Below, piece after piece: positions 43,919-55,106 of a stretch of 64,000 nucleotides of DNA (positions within the stretch are counted from its first letter, which is position 1; each line of letters begins with the position of its first letter). Source of the stretch: Buchnera aphidicola str. G002 (Myzus persicae) (GTDB lineage: Bacteria > Pseudomonadota > Gammaproteobacteria > Enterobacterales > Enterobacteriaceae); assembly GCF_000521565.1 (NCBI RefSeq), contig NZ_CP002701.1:558001-622000 (forward strand). Direction: 5' to 3'. The notes beneath the pieces are model-generated. The model did not search any database and had not been told where the DNA came from. It saw only the letters and a list, made by a program, of their open reading frames with translations. The position numbers and the translations under genes were made by a program.

Positions 43919-44854
43919 TTATTTTTCAATAGCGATCATTTTATTAATATATTTAAAAAATTCACTATCGGAACTGAGCAACATAAGATTCTCATTTTTT
44001 TTAAAACTATTCTCATAAGCACGTAAACTTCGAATAAAATAATAAAAATAAGGTTCTTTACTAAAATTTTCTGCAAATATTTTTGTAACTTTAGCTTCTC
44101 CTTTTCCTTTAATAATTAAAGCTTCTTTTTTGGCTTCTGATAATATTATAGATACCTTATAATCTGCTGTTGCACGTAATTTTTCAGCTTTTTCTTGTCC
44201 TTGAGAACGTTGACTTCTAGCTACTGCTTCTCTTTCCGCTCTCATACGATTATATATAGCATCAGAAACTTCAACAGGTAAATTAATTTGTTTAATACGA
44301 ACGTCTACAACTTGAATCCCTAATGCATTCATACTATTTACATTAATTAAAGATGTATTTTCTAAATTAATAGTTCCTCGATTTAAAGAATTAAGAACAT
44401 CTGTGGTTAATCTTCCTCTTGAATCAGTAACAATTTCTTTGACATTAAGACAACCTATTTCAGAACGTAATCTATCACTAAATTTTCTTTTTAATAATAC
44501 TTCAGCTTGAAAAATATCACCTCCACCTGTCGCAAGATAATAACGACTAAAATCATTTATCCGCCATTTTATATAAGAGTCAACAATTAAGTCTTTTTTC
44601 TCTTTTGTTACAAAACGATCTGCTTGGTTATCCATAGTATGAATACGTGCATCTAACATTTTCACTGTTTCTAAAAATGGAAATTTAAAATGTAATCCAG
44701 GAGTATATACTAAAGTTTTTTGTTCATTGTTTCTTAAAACACGACCAAATTGAAGAACAATTCCACGTTCTCCTTCTTTCACAATAAAAAAAGAAGAAGA
44801 AAATAAAAAAAATAAAATACTTGATAGACAAATTAATACTTTTCTCATATTCAT
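43919..44854 (-). CDS. hflC: FtsH-associated membrane protein HflC
   Basis: Band-7/SPFH protein forming a cage with HflK that modulates the FtsH protease. One N-terminal transmembrane helix (about residues 4-24) precedes the SPFH domain with GERGIVLQFGRVLR and a coiled region RAEREAVARSQRSQGQEKAE. 311 residues versus 334 in E. coli. Its ATG overlaps the hflK stop by four bases (ATGA). Confidence 0.95.
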   Translation of the reverse strand: MNMRKVLICLSSILFFLFSSSFFIVKEGERGIVLQFGRVLRNNEQKTLVYTPGLHFKFPFLETVKMLDARIHTMDNQADRFVTKEKKDLIVDSYIKWRINDFSRYYLATGGGDIFQAEVLLKRKFSDRLRSEIGCLNVKEIVTDSRGRLTTDVLNSLNRGTINLENTSLINVNSMNALGIQVVDVRIKQINLPVEVSDAIYNRMRAEREAVARSQRSQGQEKAEKLRATADYKVSIILSEAKKEALIIKGKGEAKVTKIFAENFSKEPYFYYFIRSLRAYENSFKKNENLMLLSSDSEFFKYINKMIAIEK

Positions 44855-46071
44855 TTTCTCTCTGAATTTTTAAGATCACTTCGTATAGAATTAATACGGC
44901 GTTGTTCTAAAACACTTTTAGGAGATAATGAAGGAAAATAATCAATAGATTTATCTTTCTTGACAGAATAAGGATTATTTTCATTAAAAGTAATATTCTT
45001 TATAGTTTTCTTATTAATTGATTTCATATTAGAAAAAAATTTATCTAAAGTTACAAAAAAAATTGCACTATTTTTTTTGTCTATAAATATTTTTTTATTT
45101 TTACTTAACAGTCGCTCCATAGATTCTATATATAAACGTTTTAAAGTTATCTTTTTAGCTTTTCTATATTCAGGCAAAATTTTAGAAAAACGATCAACTT
45201 CTCCTTGAGCTTCTAAAATAATACGCGATGAATATGCTCGTGCTTCCTCTAATATCCTTTGGGCTTGACCATAAGCTTTAGGTTCTACTTCATTGGAATA
45301 AGCTTCAGCTTCACGCACATATTGTTCACGATTTTCACGAGCGGCAATTGCATCGTCAAAAGCTGCTTTAACTTCTTCTGGAGGTCTAGCTGTTTGAAAA
45401 TTAACATCTAATATTGTTATTCCCATTTTATATGGTTTAATTGTTTCTTCAATTACTTTTTGAGTATCACTACGAACTAAAGTTCGACCTTCTGTTAATA
45501 CTCGATCCATAGTTGAATGACCAATTACACCCCTTAAGGCGCTATCTGTTGCTTGTCGTAGACTATCATCTGGATAACAAACAGAAAATAGATAATCAGC
45601 AGGATTAGTTATTTTATATTGTACGTTCATTTCTACATGTACCACATTTTCATCTGAAGTTAACATAACCCCGGAAGTTGCTAATTCACGTACAGTTTCA
45701 ACATTTACAGCTTTTACCTCATTAATAAAAATTGGTCGCCAATTTAATCCTGGTTGAACTAAATAACTAAATTTACCAAAACTAGTTACAACACCGCGTT
45801 CAGCTTCTTTAATAGTATAGAACCCACTCATGGACCAAATAAAAAAACTTATACACGATATGATTATCAAAGGATGAATTGACTTTTTTGGTGGAACTGA
45901 AGAATGAGTAGTGTTAATAAAAATATTTTTTATATAACAAAAAAAATATTTTATATCTAATCGATTTATTTTTTTTTGATTCTTATTGTCTGGACGGTTT
46001 TTATTATCACTGTTCTTATCCCCCCATGGATCAAGTTCAGGTTTATTATCGTTTGGTTTATTCCAGACCAT
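44851..46071 (-). CDS. hflK: FtsH-associated membrane protein HflK
   Basis: Partner of HflC. The N-terminus MVWNKPNDNKPELDPWGDKN corresponds to the E. coli Gly/Asn-rich tail but is shorter in glycine. A transmembrane helix lies near residues 67-87, followed by the SPFH domain with EAERGVVTSFGKF and a coiled-coil with DAIAARENREQYVREAEAYS. 406 residues (E. coli 419). A GAGG site precedes the ATG. hfq and hflX, normally between miaA and hflK, are absent. Confidence 0.95.
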   Translation of the reverse strand: MVWNKPNDNKPELDPWGDKNSDNKNRPDNKNQKKINRLDIKYFFCYIKNIFINTTHSSVPPKKSIHPLIIISCISFFIWSMSGFYTIKEAERGVVTSFGKFSYLVQPGLNWRPIFINEVKAVNVETVRELATSGVMLTSDENVVHVEMNVQYKITNPADYLFSVCYPDDSLRQATDSALRGVIGHSTMDRVLTEGRTLVRSDTQKVIEETIKPYKMGITILDVNFQTARPPEEVKAAFDDAIAARENREQYVREAEAYSNEVEPKAYGQAQRILEEARAYSSRIILEAQGEVDRFSKILPEYRKAKKITLKRLYIESMERLLSKNKKIFIDKKNSAIFFVTLDKFFSNMKSINKKTIKNITFNENNPYSVKKDKSIDYFPSLSPKSVLEQRRINSIRSDLKNSERK

Positions 46072-46228
46072 TTTGTACCTCGTTTATTAGTTTTTACTAT
46101 AATCACTTTAAAAAAATACTTTCATCATTAAATGTATATATAATAAAATTATATAAAAAGTATAAATACAAATAATATATTTTATATACTACAAAAGTAA
46201 AACTCTATTTTTATATATATTACTAAAT

Positions 46229-47185
46229 TTAAATATATTCTTTACTTATTTTTTGAAGTTTATTTAATATCTGATCAATCAAAATATTAATACAAGAATT
46301 AGATAATATGATATGAAGATTTTTCCATCTTTTTAACCATGTTAATTGATTTTTAGCTAGTTTCCTTGTTGCGTAAATTATTTTATGTACCATTTCCTGG
46401 TAACTAATTTTATATTCAAGATATTCCCACATTTGGCGATATCCTATACAGTGAATAGAAGGCAAATGTCTATGTAAATCTCCTCTAAAAAAAAGTATTT
46501 CTACTTCTTCTTGAAAACCTAACATTAACATTTTTTTAATACGAAGTTCAATTCTATTATTTAACCATTCTTTACTTGGCGGCATCATTGAAAATTGTGC
46601 AATATTATAAGGGAATTGATAATTTTTATTTTTTTTCAGTTCTGTTAAATTTTTTCCAGAAAGATAAAATACTTCTAAAGCTCTTAATATTCTGTAAAAA
46701 TCATTTTTATGAATTCGATTGGCAGAGATAGGATCTATTATTTTTAATTTTTTATATAAAAATTCTTTTTTGTGATATTTTTGTAGTAAATATTCACGCA
46801 CTTTAATATTAGCTGCTGGCAGAAAAGATAATCCATGTAATAATACATTGTAATAAAACATTGTTCCACCAACAAGAAAAGGTATTTTTCCTAGTTCGAT
46901 AACTTTATTAATTTCTTTTAGAGCATCTTTTTGAAATTCTGCTGCTGAATAATATTCAATTGGATCTTTAATATTTAATAAACGATGCGGATGATTATAT
47001 AAATCAAAAAAACTCGGTTTAGCAGTTCCTATGTTCATTCCTCGATAAATTAATGCAGAGTCTACACTAATGAGTTCGATTGGCAAATATCTTCTAAGAT
47101 GAATAGCAAGTTGACTCTTTCCACTTGCTGTTGGACCCATTAAAAAAATAACTAATGGCAGTTTTTTTTTATTATTAAAATTCAT
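46229..47185 (-). CDS. miaA: tRNA dimethylallyltransferase MiaA
   Basis: Adds a dimethylallyl group to A37 of tRNAs reading codons starting with U. Starting at 47185 the ATG overlaps the mutL stop (ATGA), the same coupling as in E. coli; a longer frame inside mutL exists. The P-loop is LMGPTASGKSQLA, followed by ISVDSALIYRGMNIGTAKPS and LVGGTMFYYNVLLHG. 318 residues (E. coli 316). Confidence 0.95.
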   Translation of the reverse strand: MNFNNKKKLPLVIFLMGPTASGKSQLAIHLRRYLPIELISVDSALIYRGMNIGTAKPSFFDLYNHPHRLLNIKDPIEYYSAAEFQKDALKEINKVIELGKIPFLVGGTMFYYNVLLHGLSFLPAANIKVREYLLQKYHKKEFLYKKLKIIDPISANRIHKNDFYRILRALEVFYLSGKNLTELKKNKNYQFPYNIAQFSMMPPSKEWLNNRIELRIKKMLMLGFQEEVEILFFRGDLHRHLPSIHCIGYRQMWEYLEYKISYQEMVHKIIYATRKLAKNQLTWLKRWKNLHIILSNSCINILIDQILNKLQKISKEYI

Positions 47186-48948
47186 ATTTTTAACATACAT
47201 AATGCCGTATTAATATTAACTTTTTGCAATAGTTTTGCTGGAGGATTTTTTAACAATAAAGGATAGTAGTATTCTAATTCTAATAATATTGATATAGCAT
47301 TAGGATAATTCCAATTTTTTAATTCGATAAAAACATTAATATAAAACCAATTAATGACATCTTCAACTAATATTATTTTTTTAAAAAACAAAAATAAAAA
47401 AAATTTTGATATTAATATATCAATATTTTTTTTTTGAAAAAAAGAAGGAATAGAATTTAAAATAATATATTTTTTTTTAAAAATTAACTTAAATCCAAAT
47501 TTTAATAAAACTTCTTTATTTTTAAGTAAAATCATGTATTCTTGATTTTTAAAATTAATTTTAATATTAGTCAAAAAAGATTCAGGTATTATTTTTTTTT
47601 GAATATTGTTTATTAATTTTTTTTTCTTAATAATTCCTTTAGCAACAGGAAATGAAATCAATAAAAAATTATCATTATGATAAATTAACCCGTAGTAATT
47701 ACGAATAATTATTAATAATCTTCCAAAACAACAAGAATACTCTTTTAAATAGGTATCATATTTACAAATTTTATCTTTTTTTTTTATTGTATTTATATTT
47801 TTGGAAAAAATTTTATTTTTAGAAAAATAAGAAGATATTAATACAAAAAAATTAAGATAAAAGGATTCTGAACTATATAATTCTTTTTTTTCATATACTT
47901 GAAAATCATTTTTATTAAATAAAGTATTTTTTAAGAAAATTTTATTTTTTAATTTTGCTAAATAAAATAAAATAGATTCATAAATAAATACATAAATTTC
48001 ATTGGAATTATTAAATTTAATTTTATTTTTAGTAGGGTGAATGTAAGTAATAATTTTATTGCATGGCATCGTTAAATATAAAATAAAAGATATATTTTTA
48101 TTTGCTTCTATTTTAGAATAAGCGGAACGAATCGCATTTAAAATAAGATTATTACGGATACATCTATTATTAACATAAATATATCTAATATTCTCTAGTC
48201 TTTCAGGAAAATGAGGAAGTGATATCCAACCACATAATAATAAATTATTTATTTTTGATTTTATTTTTATCATTTTGTTGATATCGATTTTGCCAAAAAT
48301 ATCTTGCAATCGATGAATTTTATCAGATTTTTTCTTTATTGCATTGTATTTAGCAATTAATTTTTTATTATGTTTAAGTGAAAAATTTATATGAAAATGA
48401 GATAAAGCTATTTTTCTAAATATTTCACAAATTTTCAAAAACTCTAATTTTTCATTTTTTATAAATTTTAGACGTACTGGTATATTATAAAATAAATTTT
48501 CTACTATAATTGTAGTACCTTTCGGATGCGCTATGGGTTGCAAGATGATATCTTGATTATCCATAAAATTTTCTGAATATATTTTCCAACCAAGATCATT
48601 TGATTGATAAGAAGAAATTAAAGTTAATCTTGACACGGCTCTGATGCTAGCTAAAGCTTCTCCTCTAAATCCAAAAGTTCGGAGGTCATCTAAATCTGAT
48701 AATGAACTAATTTTACTAGTAGCATGATGTGATATTGCAAGTAATAATTCTTCTTTACAGATTCCACAACCATCATCTTGTAAGACAATAGATTGAAGAC
48801 CATTTTTTTCAATTTCTATGTTAATATTTTTAGAACCAGCATCTATACTATTTTCCATAAGTTCTTTAATTACAGAAACAGGTCGTTCAATAATCTCTCC
48901 AGAAGAAATTTGGCTGGATAAATTAGATGGTAATATTTGAATAGGCAT
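47182..48948 (-). CDS. mutL: DNA mismatch repair protein MutL
   Basis: GHKL ATPase coordinating mismatch repair. N-terminal motifs are intact: ELMENSIDAGS, QDDGCGI and FGFRGEALASI; the Lys-rich middle and C-terminus are divergent, with many Lys/Asn/Ile substitutions, and the protein is slightly short (588 vs 615). MutY and MutL are in this window, so part of the repair set persists. Upstream of miaA as in E. coli. Confidence 0.95.
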   Translation of the reverse strand: MPIQILPSNLSSQISSGEIIERPVSVIKELMENSIDAGSKNINIEIEKNGLQSIVLQDDGCGICKEELLLAISHHATSKISSLSDLDDLRTFGFRGEALASIRAVSRLTLISSYQSNDLGWKIYSENFMDNQDIILQPIAHPKGTTIIVENLFYNIPVRLKFIKNEKLEFLKICEIFRKIALSHFHINFSLKHNKKLIAKYNAIKKKSDKIHRLQDIFGKIDINKMIKIKSKINNLLLCGWISLPHFPERLENIRYIYVNNRCIRNNLILNAIRSAYSKIEANKNISFILYLTMPCNKIITYIHPTKNKIKFNNSNEIYVFIYESILFYLAKLKNKIFLKNTLFNKNDFQVYEKKELYSSESFYLNFFVLISSYFSKNKIFSKNINTIKKKDKICKYDTYLKEYSCCFGRLLIIIRNYYGLIYHNDNFLLISFPVAKGIIKKKKLINNIQKKIIPESFLTNIKINFKNQEYMILLKNKEVLLKFGFKLIFKKKYIILNSIPSFFQKKNIDILISKFFLFLFFKKIILVEDVINWFYINVFIELKNWNYPNAISILLELEYYYPLLLKNPPAKLLQKVNINTALCMLKI

Positions 48949-49047
48949 TACCTAGTTCTCTAAATTAATTTAATATAATTTGTAAAAAATAATTATTTTT
49001 TATGATAAATATTTTTAAAAAATATATTCAAAACATAAATATCGAAT

Positions 49048-50208
49048 TCATATAATAGTTTTTAAAATAGACATATATTCTGAAATAATAGAATATACCT
49101 CTGGGCTATTTTCTGATAAATGACAAATTTCAATTAAAGTTTTTTTAATACCTTTTCTTTTTATTAAAGAAGAAATTTTTATGGATTCTAAGTCATTTTG
49201 ATTTTGGTAGTGAAATGCAGCTGCAACACCTTTTGCTAAATTTATATAAGGCAGTTTGTATTCAATACTACCTAATAAAGGTTTAATTAAACGTTCTTCT
49301 TTTCCTAATTTTTGCAACGGATTTCGTGCTATACGTTCGAGAGTATCTGATAAGAATGGATTTTCAAAACGAAAAAAAATCTTATTAATATAGGATAAAT
49401 GATCTTTTTTATTGAAATTATGACGTTTGATAAGAACAGCTCCACTTTCTTCCATAGCTAAGCGTACAATAGGACGTATTGTTTTATCTACAATAGCATC
49501 ATGTATTGTTTTATGTTTTTTTATTAAACCTAAATATGCAGCAATCGCATGTCCAGTATTAAGAGTTAGTAACTTTCTTTCTATAAAAGGGTTTAAATTA
49601 TTGCTTAATTTCATCCCAATTATATTTGGTATACTTCCTTTAAACTGATTTGAATTAACAATCCATTCCTTAAATTCTTCAACCATTAAAAATAAATTAT
49701 TTTTATCGTGATTTATTACAGGTATGATTGTATCAATACTACAATCTACAAAACCAATATATCTGTCTAAATAGTCATGATACTTTGTACATATTTTTTC
49801 AAGTACAGCTTTTTTTAAAGCAGAACTTGCCTGAACTTTATTTTCACAAGCAATAATATTAAGTGGCTTAATAGATTCTTTTTTAATTTTTAATATAATT
49901 CCATCTGCAAGAATTGAAGCTAATTTATTTAAAGCAAGAGGTCCAACTGCAGTAGTAATTAAACTAACTGAAGCAATTATTTCTTTAGTTTTGATATCAT
50001 TAAAATTTATTGCACTAACTTTTGTAACGTTAACAACATAGTTTTTATTTTTTCCGATTATTCTAACAGAATATTCTTTATTATTATTTATAGTATCTAC
50101 TATATTTTGATTAATATCAGAAAAAATTACATTAAAACCGGATTCTGATAATGTTTTTCCAATAAAACCACGTCCAATATTTCCTGCTCCAAAATGGAGT
50201 GCTTTCAT
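49048..50208 (-). CDS. mtlD: Mannitol-1-phosphate 5-dehydrogenase
   Basis: NAD-dependent oxidation of mannitol-1-phosphate to fructose-6-phosphate. From 50208 (GGA site upstream) the protein has 386 residues and starts MKALHFGAGNIGRGFIGKTL, the NAD-binding motif; LTLNTGHAIAAYLG carries the catalytic lysine region variant seen in the family (NxxH). E. coli MtlD is 382. It follows mtlA by 44 bases, as in the mtlAD operon. Confidence 0.95.
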   Translation of the reverse strand: MKALHFGAGNIGRGFIGKTLSESGFNVIFSDINQNIVDTINNNKEYSVRIIGKNKNYVVNVTKVSAINFNDIKTKEIIASVSLITTAVGPLALNKLASILADGIILKIKKESIKPLNIIACENKVQASSALKKAVLEKICTKYHDYLDRYIGFVDCSIDTIIPVINHDKNNLFLMVEEFKEWIVNSNQFKGSIPNIIGMKLSNNLNPFIERKLLTLNTGHAIAAYLGLIKKHKTIHDAIVDKTIRPIVRLAMEESGAVLIKRHNFNKKDHLSYINKIFFRFENPFLSDTLERIARNPLQKLGKEERLIKPLLGSIEYKLPYINLAKGVAAAFHYQNQNDLESIKISSLIKRKGIKKTLIEICHLSENSPEVYSIISEYMSILKTII

Positions 50209-50252
50209 AATCAATTCCACTAAAAATTTTACATGAAAATTCAATAAAAAAA

Positions 50253-52160
50253 CTATTTTTTTTCAATATTTAAAAGTGATAAGACTTCTTTTATGTCAGT
50301 TGTTTGAGAAAGTCTTCTAATCGTATCTTTATCATCTAATGCATTAGTAATATTACTTACGACCATAATATGTTCATTGTTCTTAGCTGCAATACCAATG
50401 ACAAGATATGCAATATCATCTAGTTCTTCTCCAAAATGAACACCTTTTGGAAATTGACAAAAAATTATACCTGTTTTTAAAACAGAATTTTTTCCTTCAA
50501 TAGTTCCATGGGGTAAGGCTATTGATTCCCCTAACCAAGTAGATGCTATTTTTTCTCTTTCTATCATTGAATTAATATAATCAAACTTAACATAGCCTTG
50601 TTTTACTAAATGTTTACCGACAATATTAATTGCTTCTTCTTTATTAGTTGCATATTGATTTAATAAAATATTTTTCTCAGTTAACTGAAATAAATTATTT
50701 TTTATATTTTTATGATTTATATTTAAAGAAGTAGTAACATGATTATCTAAAAGAACTATATTTTCTCTTAATTTTTTTATTAAATTATCATAAAAACTAT
50801 TATTAAGAAAGTTTTTTAAAGATATATGATGAGCATGAGGAGCATATTTTTTAGCTCGATGAGTTAAGTTTTGATGTGTAATTATTAAATCTGCATTCTT
50901 AGGTAATAAATTAATTGCCATATTTAACACAGAAATGTTAGTTAAATTAGCATTTTTTATTTTTTTACGCAAAATACTAGCACCCATTGCACTTGATCCC
51001 ATACCAGCATCACAGGCAACTATAATAGTTTTTATATTTTTAAAAAAAGTAGATGTGACATCATGATAGTCATTTTTTAATGTTTCAGAATTCAAAAAAT
51101 TTTTATTTTTTTTAACAATTTTTTGATTATTTTTACTAGCTATATAGAAATTAAATTTTAATAATAAAGAAGCACTAATAAAAGAAATTATAAAAGAAGA
51201 AAAAATAGCAATCATATTAGAAAAATACAAACCTTTCGGGGTCATCGTTAAAATAGATAGAATAGAACCTGGTGATACTGCAGAAATAACACCTCCATCT
51301 AATACAACAAGCATAAAAATACCTGTCATACCACCTAAAATTAGAGCAATTATTAATTTTGGTTTCATTAAAACATAAGGAAAATAAATTTCATGAACAC
51401 CTCCTAAAAATTCAATTATTGCTGCTCCTCCTGATGATTTACGTAATTCTCCTTTTCCGAAAAAAAACCATGCTATTAACACACCTAATCCTGGACCGGG
51501 ATTCGATTCAATTAAAAAAAATATAGAGCGATGGTTGTCTGATGCATCTTGAATACCTAGTGGAGAAAAAATTCCATGATTGATTGCATTATTTAAAAAA
51601 AATATTTTAGCTGGTTCTATAACAATAGAAATAAAAGGTAATAAATTCTGAGATACGATAACTTTTATTAAACTTTCTAAAACATGAGAAATCCATTCTA
51701 TAAATGGGCCAATAGTAAAAAAAGAAATTATTGCTAATAATATTCCAAATATAGCAATAGAAAAGTTATTTACTAACATTTCAAAACCATTTTTTACTTT
51801 ATTTTCTATTTTTTTATCAAAATACTTTATGATCCAACCACCTAATGGTCCTGAAATCATGGCACCTAATAACATTGGTATATTAGTACTTGTAATAACT
51901 CCTATAGTAGTTATACTTCCAACTAATCCTCCTCTATCACCAGAAATTAAGCGACCACCAGTATATCCAATTAAAATAGGTAAAAGATAAAAAATAACAG
52001 GTGATATCAATTGTTCTAAAATTTTATTAGGTTGCCATCCTAATGGTATAAATAAAGCTGTCATAATCCCCCATGTAATAAAAATACTTATATTTGGCAT
52101 GATCATATTACTTAGAAATTGACCAAAATTTTGTATTTTTAATTTAATTAATGTGAACAT
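50253..52160 (-). CDS. mtlA: PTS mannitol permease, EIICBA
   Basis: Membrane transporter that imports and phosphorylates mannitol. I start at 52160 because AGGTG lies six bases upstream; a GTG three codons earlier is less likely. The EIIC membrane domain spans about residues 1-340 ([17 protein letters not shown] onward, with [13 protein letters not shown]), EIIB has its phospho-Cys in [16 protein letters not shown], and EIIA has its phospho-His in [11 protein letters not shown]. All three domains are intact; 635 residues against 637 in E. coli. Confidence 0.96.
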   Translation of the reverse strand: MFTLIKLKIQNFGQFLSNMIMPNISIFITWGIMTALFIPLGWQPNKILEQLISPVIFYLLPILIGYTGGRLISGDRGGLVGSITTIGVITSTNIPMLLGAMISGPLGGWIIKYFDKKIENKVKNGFEMLVNNFSIAIFGILLAIISFFTIGPFIEWISHVLESLIKVIVSQNLLPFISIVIEPAKIFFLNNAINHGIFSPLGIQDASDNHRSIFFLIESNPGPGLGVLIAWFFFGKGELRKSSGGAAIIEFLGGVHEIYFPYVLMKPKLIIALILGGMTGIFMLVVLDGGVISAVSPGSILSILTMTPKGLYFSNMIAIFSSFIISFISASLLLKFNFYIASKNNQKIVKKNKNFLNSETLKNDYHDVTSTFFKNIKTIIVACDAGMGSSAMGASILRKKIKNANLTNISVLNMAINLLPKNADLIITHQNLTHRAKKYAPHAHHISLKNFLNNSFYDNLIKKLRENIVLLDNHVTTSLNINHKNIKNNLFQLTEKNILLNQYATNKEEAINIVGKHLVKQGYVKFDYINSMIEREKIASTWLGESIALPHGTIEGKNSVLKTGIIFCQFPKGVHFGEELDDIAYLVIGIAAKNNEHIMVVSNITNALDDKDTIRRLSQTTDIKEVLSLLNIEKK

Positions 52161-52328
52161 AATTAGCACCTATATACGAAAAAATTAGAATGATAAAATA
52201 ATTTTTTAACAAAACATTAATTTCATCTTTGATGAGATATCAATATGCAACTAAAATATATTGTTTTTTCAAATTTTTTAATAAATGTTTCAGTTTAAAT
52301 ATATAATAAATTTAGAATATTAAAATTT

Positions 52329-53978
52329 TTATATTACAAAAGATTTATAAAAATTAATAAGACCTTGAGTAGAAGAATCATAATTTTTTTCTTGAGTATT
52401 ATTATTTAAATAATCATAAATACTTTTTGATAACTCTTTTCCTATTTCCACACCCCATTGATCAAAACTAAAAATATTTAATATATAACCTTGTACAAAG
52501 ATTTTATGTTCATATAAAGCAATTAACGCTCCTAAATTATAAGGAGTTATTTTGCGAATTAAAATGGAATTAGTAGGCTGATTTCCTTGACATATTTGAA
52601 AAGGTAAAATTTTATTAATATTTTTTCTATTTTGTCCTGATGATATTAACTCATTTAATAGTGTCACTTGAGATTTACCAAAAGCCAATGCTTGTGTTTG
52701 AGCTAAAAAATTAGATACTAGTTTTAAATGATGGTCACCTATGTCATTATGTGAAAAAATCGGAGCAATAAAGTCACACGGAATTAATTTAGTTCCTTGA
52801 TGTATCAATTGATAAAATGCATGTTGACCGTTTGTACCCGGTTCACCCCAAATAATAGGACCAGTTTGATAAAATATTTTTTTTCCATTTCTATTAATTG
52901 ATTTACCATTAGATTCCATATTAGATTGTTGAAAATATGCAGAAAAACGATGCATATATTGATCATATGGCAATATAGTTTCCGTTTCAGAACCAAAAAA
53001 ATTAGTATACCAAATACTAATCAAAGCTAATAATATCGGTATATTTTTATTATATTCAGTATCATAAAAATGATTATCCATAGAATGAGCACCATCTAAA
53101 AAATTCTCAAAATTATTAAATCCGATTGATAATATAATAGATAAACCTGCTGACGACCATAAAGAAAAACGACCACCAACCCAATCCCAAAATTGAAAGA
53201 TATTATTAATATTTATACCAAAATTTAAAGCATTTTTAATATTAGTAGATAAAGCAAAAAAATGTTTATCTAAAGTATTTATATCTTTAGAAAAATGCAA
53301 AAACCATTTTTTGGCACTACAAGCGTTAGTTATTGTTTCGTCTGTTGTAAATGTTTTAGAAGCTATTAAAAAAATTGTTTTTTCAGGATTAATTTTTTTT
53401 AAAACTTCACTAAGATGAGTACCATCTATGTTAGAAACGTAGTGCATATTTAAATGGTTTTTATATGGTCGTAATGATTCAGTAACCATATATGGACCTA
53501 AATCAGATCCACCAATACCAATATTTACAACATCAGAAATAACTTTTCCTGTATAACCTTTCCATTCTCCATTAATAATCGAATCAGAAAAATTCTTCAT
53601 TTTTTCTAGTATATTATTAACATCTATCATAACATTAGAATTATTTACTATAACAGGATCATTACTTCTATTTCGCAAGGCTGTATGTAATACAGAACGG
53701 TCTTCTGTTTTATTGATTTTAGCTCCAGAAAACATTAATTTTATAGCAGATTTTACATCTACTTCTTTAGCTAAGTTTAATAAATATATTAATGTATCAT
53801 CATTAATGCGATTTTTTGAAAAATCAATTAACATTTCTTCTTGAAAAATAATTGAAAATTTTTCAAAACGATTTATATCTGATGAAAAAAAATCTCTTAA
53901 ATGAATATTTTTTATTTTTTCAAAATGATTTTTTAAATCTTTATAAGATTTAGTTTTATCAAAATTAATATTTTTCAT
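52329..53978 (-). CDS. pgi: Glucose-6-phosphate isomerase
   Basis: Interconverts glucose-6-P and fructose-6-P; receives fructose-6-P from MtlD. 549 residues, equal to E. coli. Key motifs: [25 protein letters not shown], the catalytic Glu in [10 protein letters not shown], catalytic His in [15 protein letters not shown] and the lysine in [10 protein letters not shown]. Same strand as mtlAD, 168 bases upstream. Confidence 0.97.
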   Translation of the reverse strand: MKNINFDKTKSYKDLKNHFEKIKNIHLRDFFSSDINRFEKFSIIFQEEMLIDFSKNRINDDTLIYLLNLAKEVDVKSAIKLMFSGAKINKTEDRSVLHTALRNRSNDPVIVNNSNVMIDVNNILEKMKNFSDSIINGEWKGYTGKVISDVVNIGIGGSDLGPYMVTESLRPYKNHLNMHYVSNIDGTHLSEVLKKINPEKTIFLIASKTFTTDETITNACSAKKWFLHFSKDINTLDKHFFALSTNIKNALNFGININNIFQFWDWVGGRFSLWSSAGLSIILSIGFNNFENFLDGAHSMDNHFYDTEYNKNIPILLALISIWYTNFFGSETETILPYDQYMHRFSAYFQQSNMESNGKSINRNGKKIFYQTGPIIWGEPGTNGQHAFYQLIHQGTKLIPCDFIAPIFSHNDIGDHHLKLVSNFLAQTQALAFGKSQVTLLNELISSGQNRKNINKILPFQICQGNQPTNSILIRKITPYNLGALIALYEHKIFVQGYILNIFSFDQWGVEIGKELSKSIYDYLNNNTQEKNYDSSTQGLINFYKSFVI

Positions 53979-54269
53979 TAAAAATTTATCTCGTTTGAAT
54001 ATACAATAAATGTTGTATTATATGACAAATAAAAAATTTTATATTTAAAAATATAAGATCGTTTAAGTCATTTTTATACTTTTTTAAAAAAGACGATTTA
54101 TTTATTCCTTTAATATAAATATTTTCACTTTTTAAAAATATTTACCAGAAAATATATCTATTATATAATTGTATATAATATAAAAAAGAAATAAAAAAAA
54201 GAACACGATATCAAATTAATTATATAATTAGCTTTACATATAAAAATTCTAAATATTTTTGGAAAATAT

Positions 54270-54818
54270 ATGAAATTTAATAAAAAAAATCTAATCTGGA
54301 TTGATTTAGAAATGACTGGACTTAATCCAAATATACATCGTATTATTGAAATTGCCACATTGATTACAGACACTGATTTAAATATAATTTCAGAAGGTCC
54401 AATAATTCCTATACATCAAACAAAAAAAAACATTTCAATAATGAATGCGTGGAACACTATGATTCATACAAATAACGGGTTAATTAAACGAGTAGAAAAG
54501 AGTTCATATAATGAGCATCAAGCAGAAATTGAAACAATACTTTTTTTAAAAAAATGGGTCCCTATTCAATCATCACCAATTTGTGGTAATAGTGTTGGTC
54601 AAGATCGAAGATTTTTATTTCAATATATGCCCACACTAGAAAATTATTTTCATTATAGATGTATAGACGTTAGTACGATTAAAGAATTAGCTATCCGTTG
54701 GAATCCTAAAATCTATCATAAATTAAAAAAAAATAGCAAACATAGTGCACTAGAAGATATTTATGAATCTATAATGGAACTAAATTTTTATAGAAAAAAT
54801 TTTCTTAAATTTCAATAA
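54270..54818 (+). CDS. orn: Oligoribonuclease
   Basis: DEDDh exoribonuclease degrading 2-5 nt RNAs. The 182 residues (E. coli 181) have IDLEMTGLNPNIHRIIEIAT (first acidic pair), GNSVGQDRRFL, IDVSTIKELAIRWNP and the HxxxxD motif HSALEDIYESI. It is followed by tRNA-Gly, as in E. coli. Confidence 0.96.
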   Translation: MKFNKKNLIWIDLEMTGLNPNIHRIIEIATLITDTDLNIISEGPIIPIHQTKKNISIMNAWNTMIHTNNGLIKRVEKSSYNEHQAEIETILFLKKWVPIQSSPICGNSVGQDRRFLFQYMPTLENYFHYRCIDVSTIKELAIRWNPKIYHKLKKNSKHSALEDIYESIMELNFYRKNFLKFQ

Positions 54819-54911
54819 GAATAATTTTTTATCAAAGAAAGCTTGAAAAATATGTTTTATATATATAAGATATAATCTTATATAATAACTAATTATAAAA
54901 ATGTAAATTTT

Positions 54912-54987
<76 letters not shown>

Positions 54988-55106
54988 ATTATACTCTCTT
55001 TTTTTAAAAAAAATTAAACAACTTATGCAAAAAGACTTTCTTTAATAAATTAAAAGAGTCACTTTCAAAATAAATATATAAAAATAAAAATGTTAAGGAA
55101 AGAAAT

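Noticed and set aside
54864..54882. tRNA-Gly promoter with two TATAAT-like boxes
   Set aside because: No -35 at acceptable spacing; the boxes are part of an A/T palindrome and not distinguishable from background.
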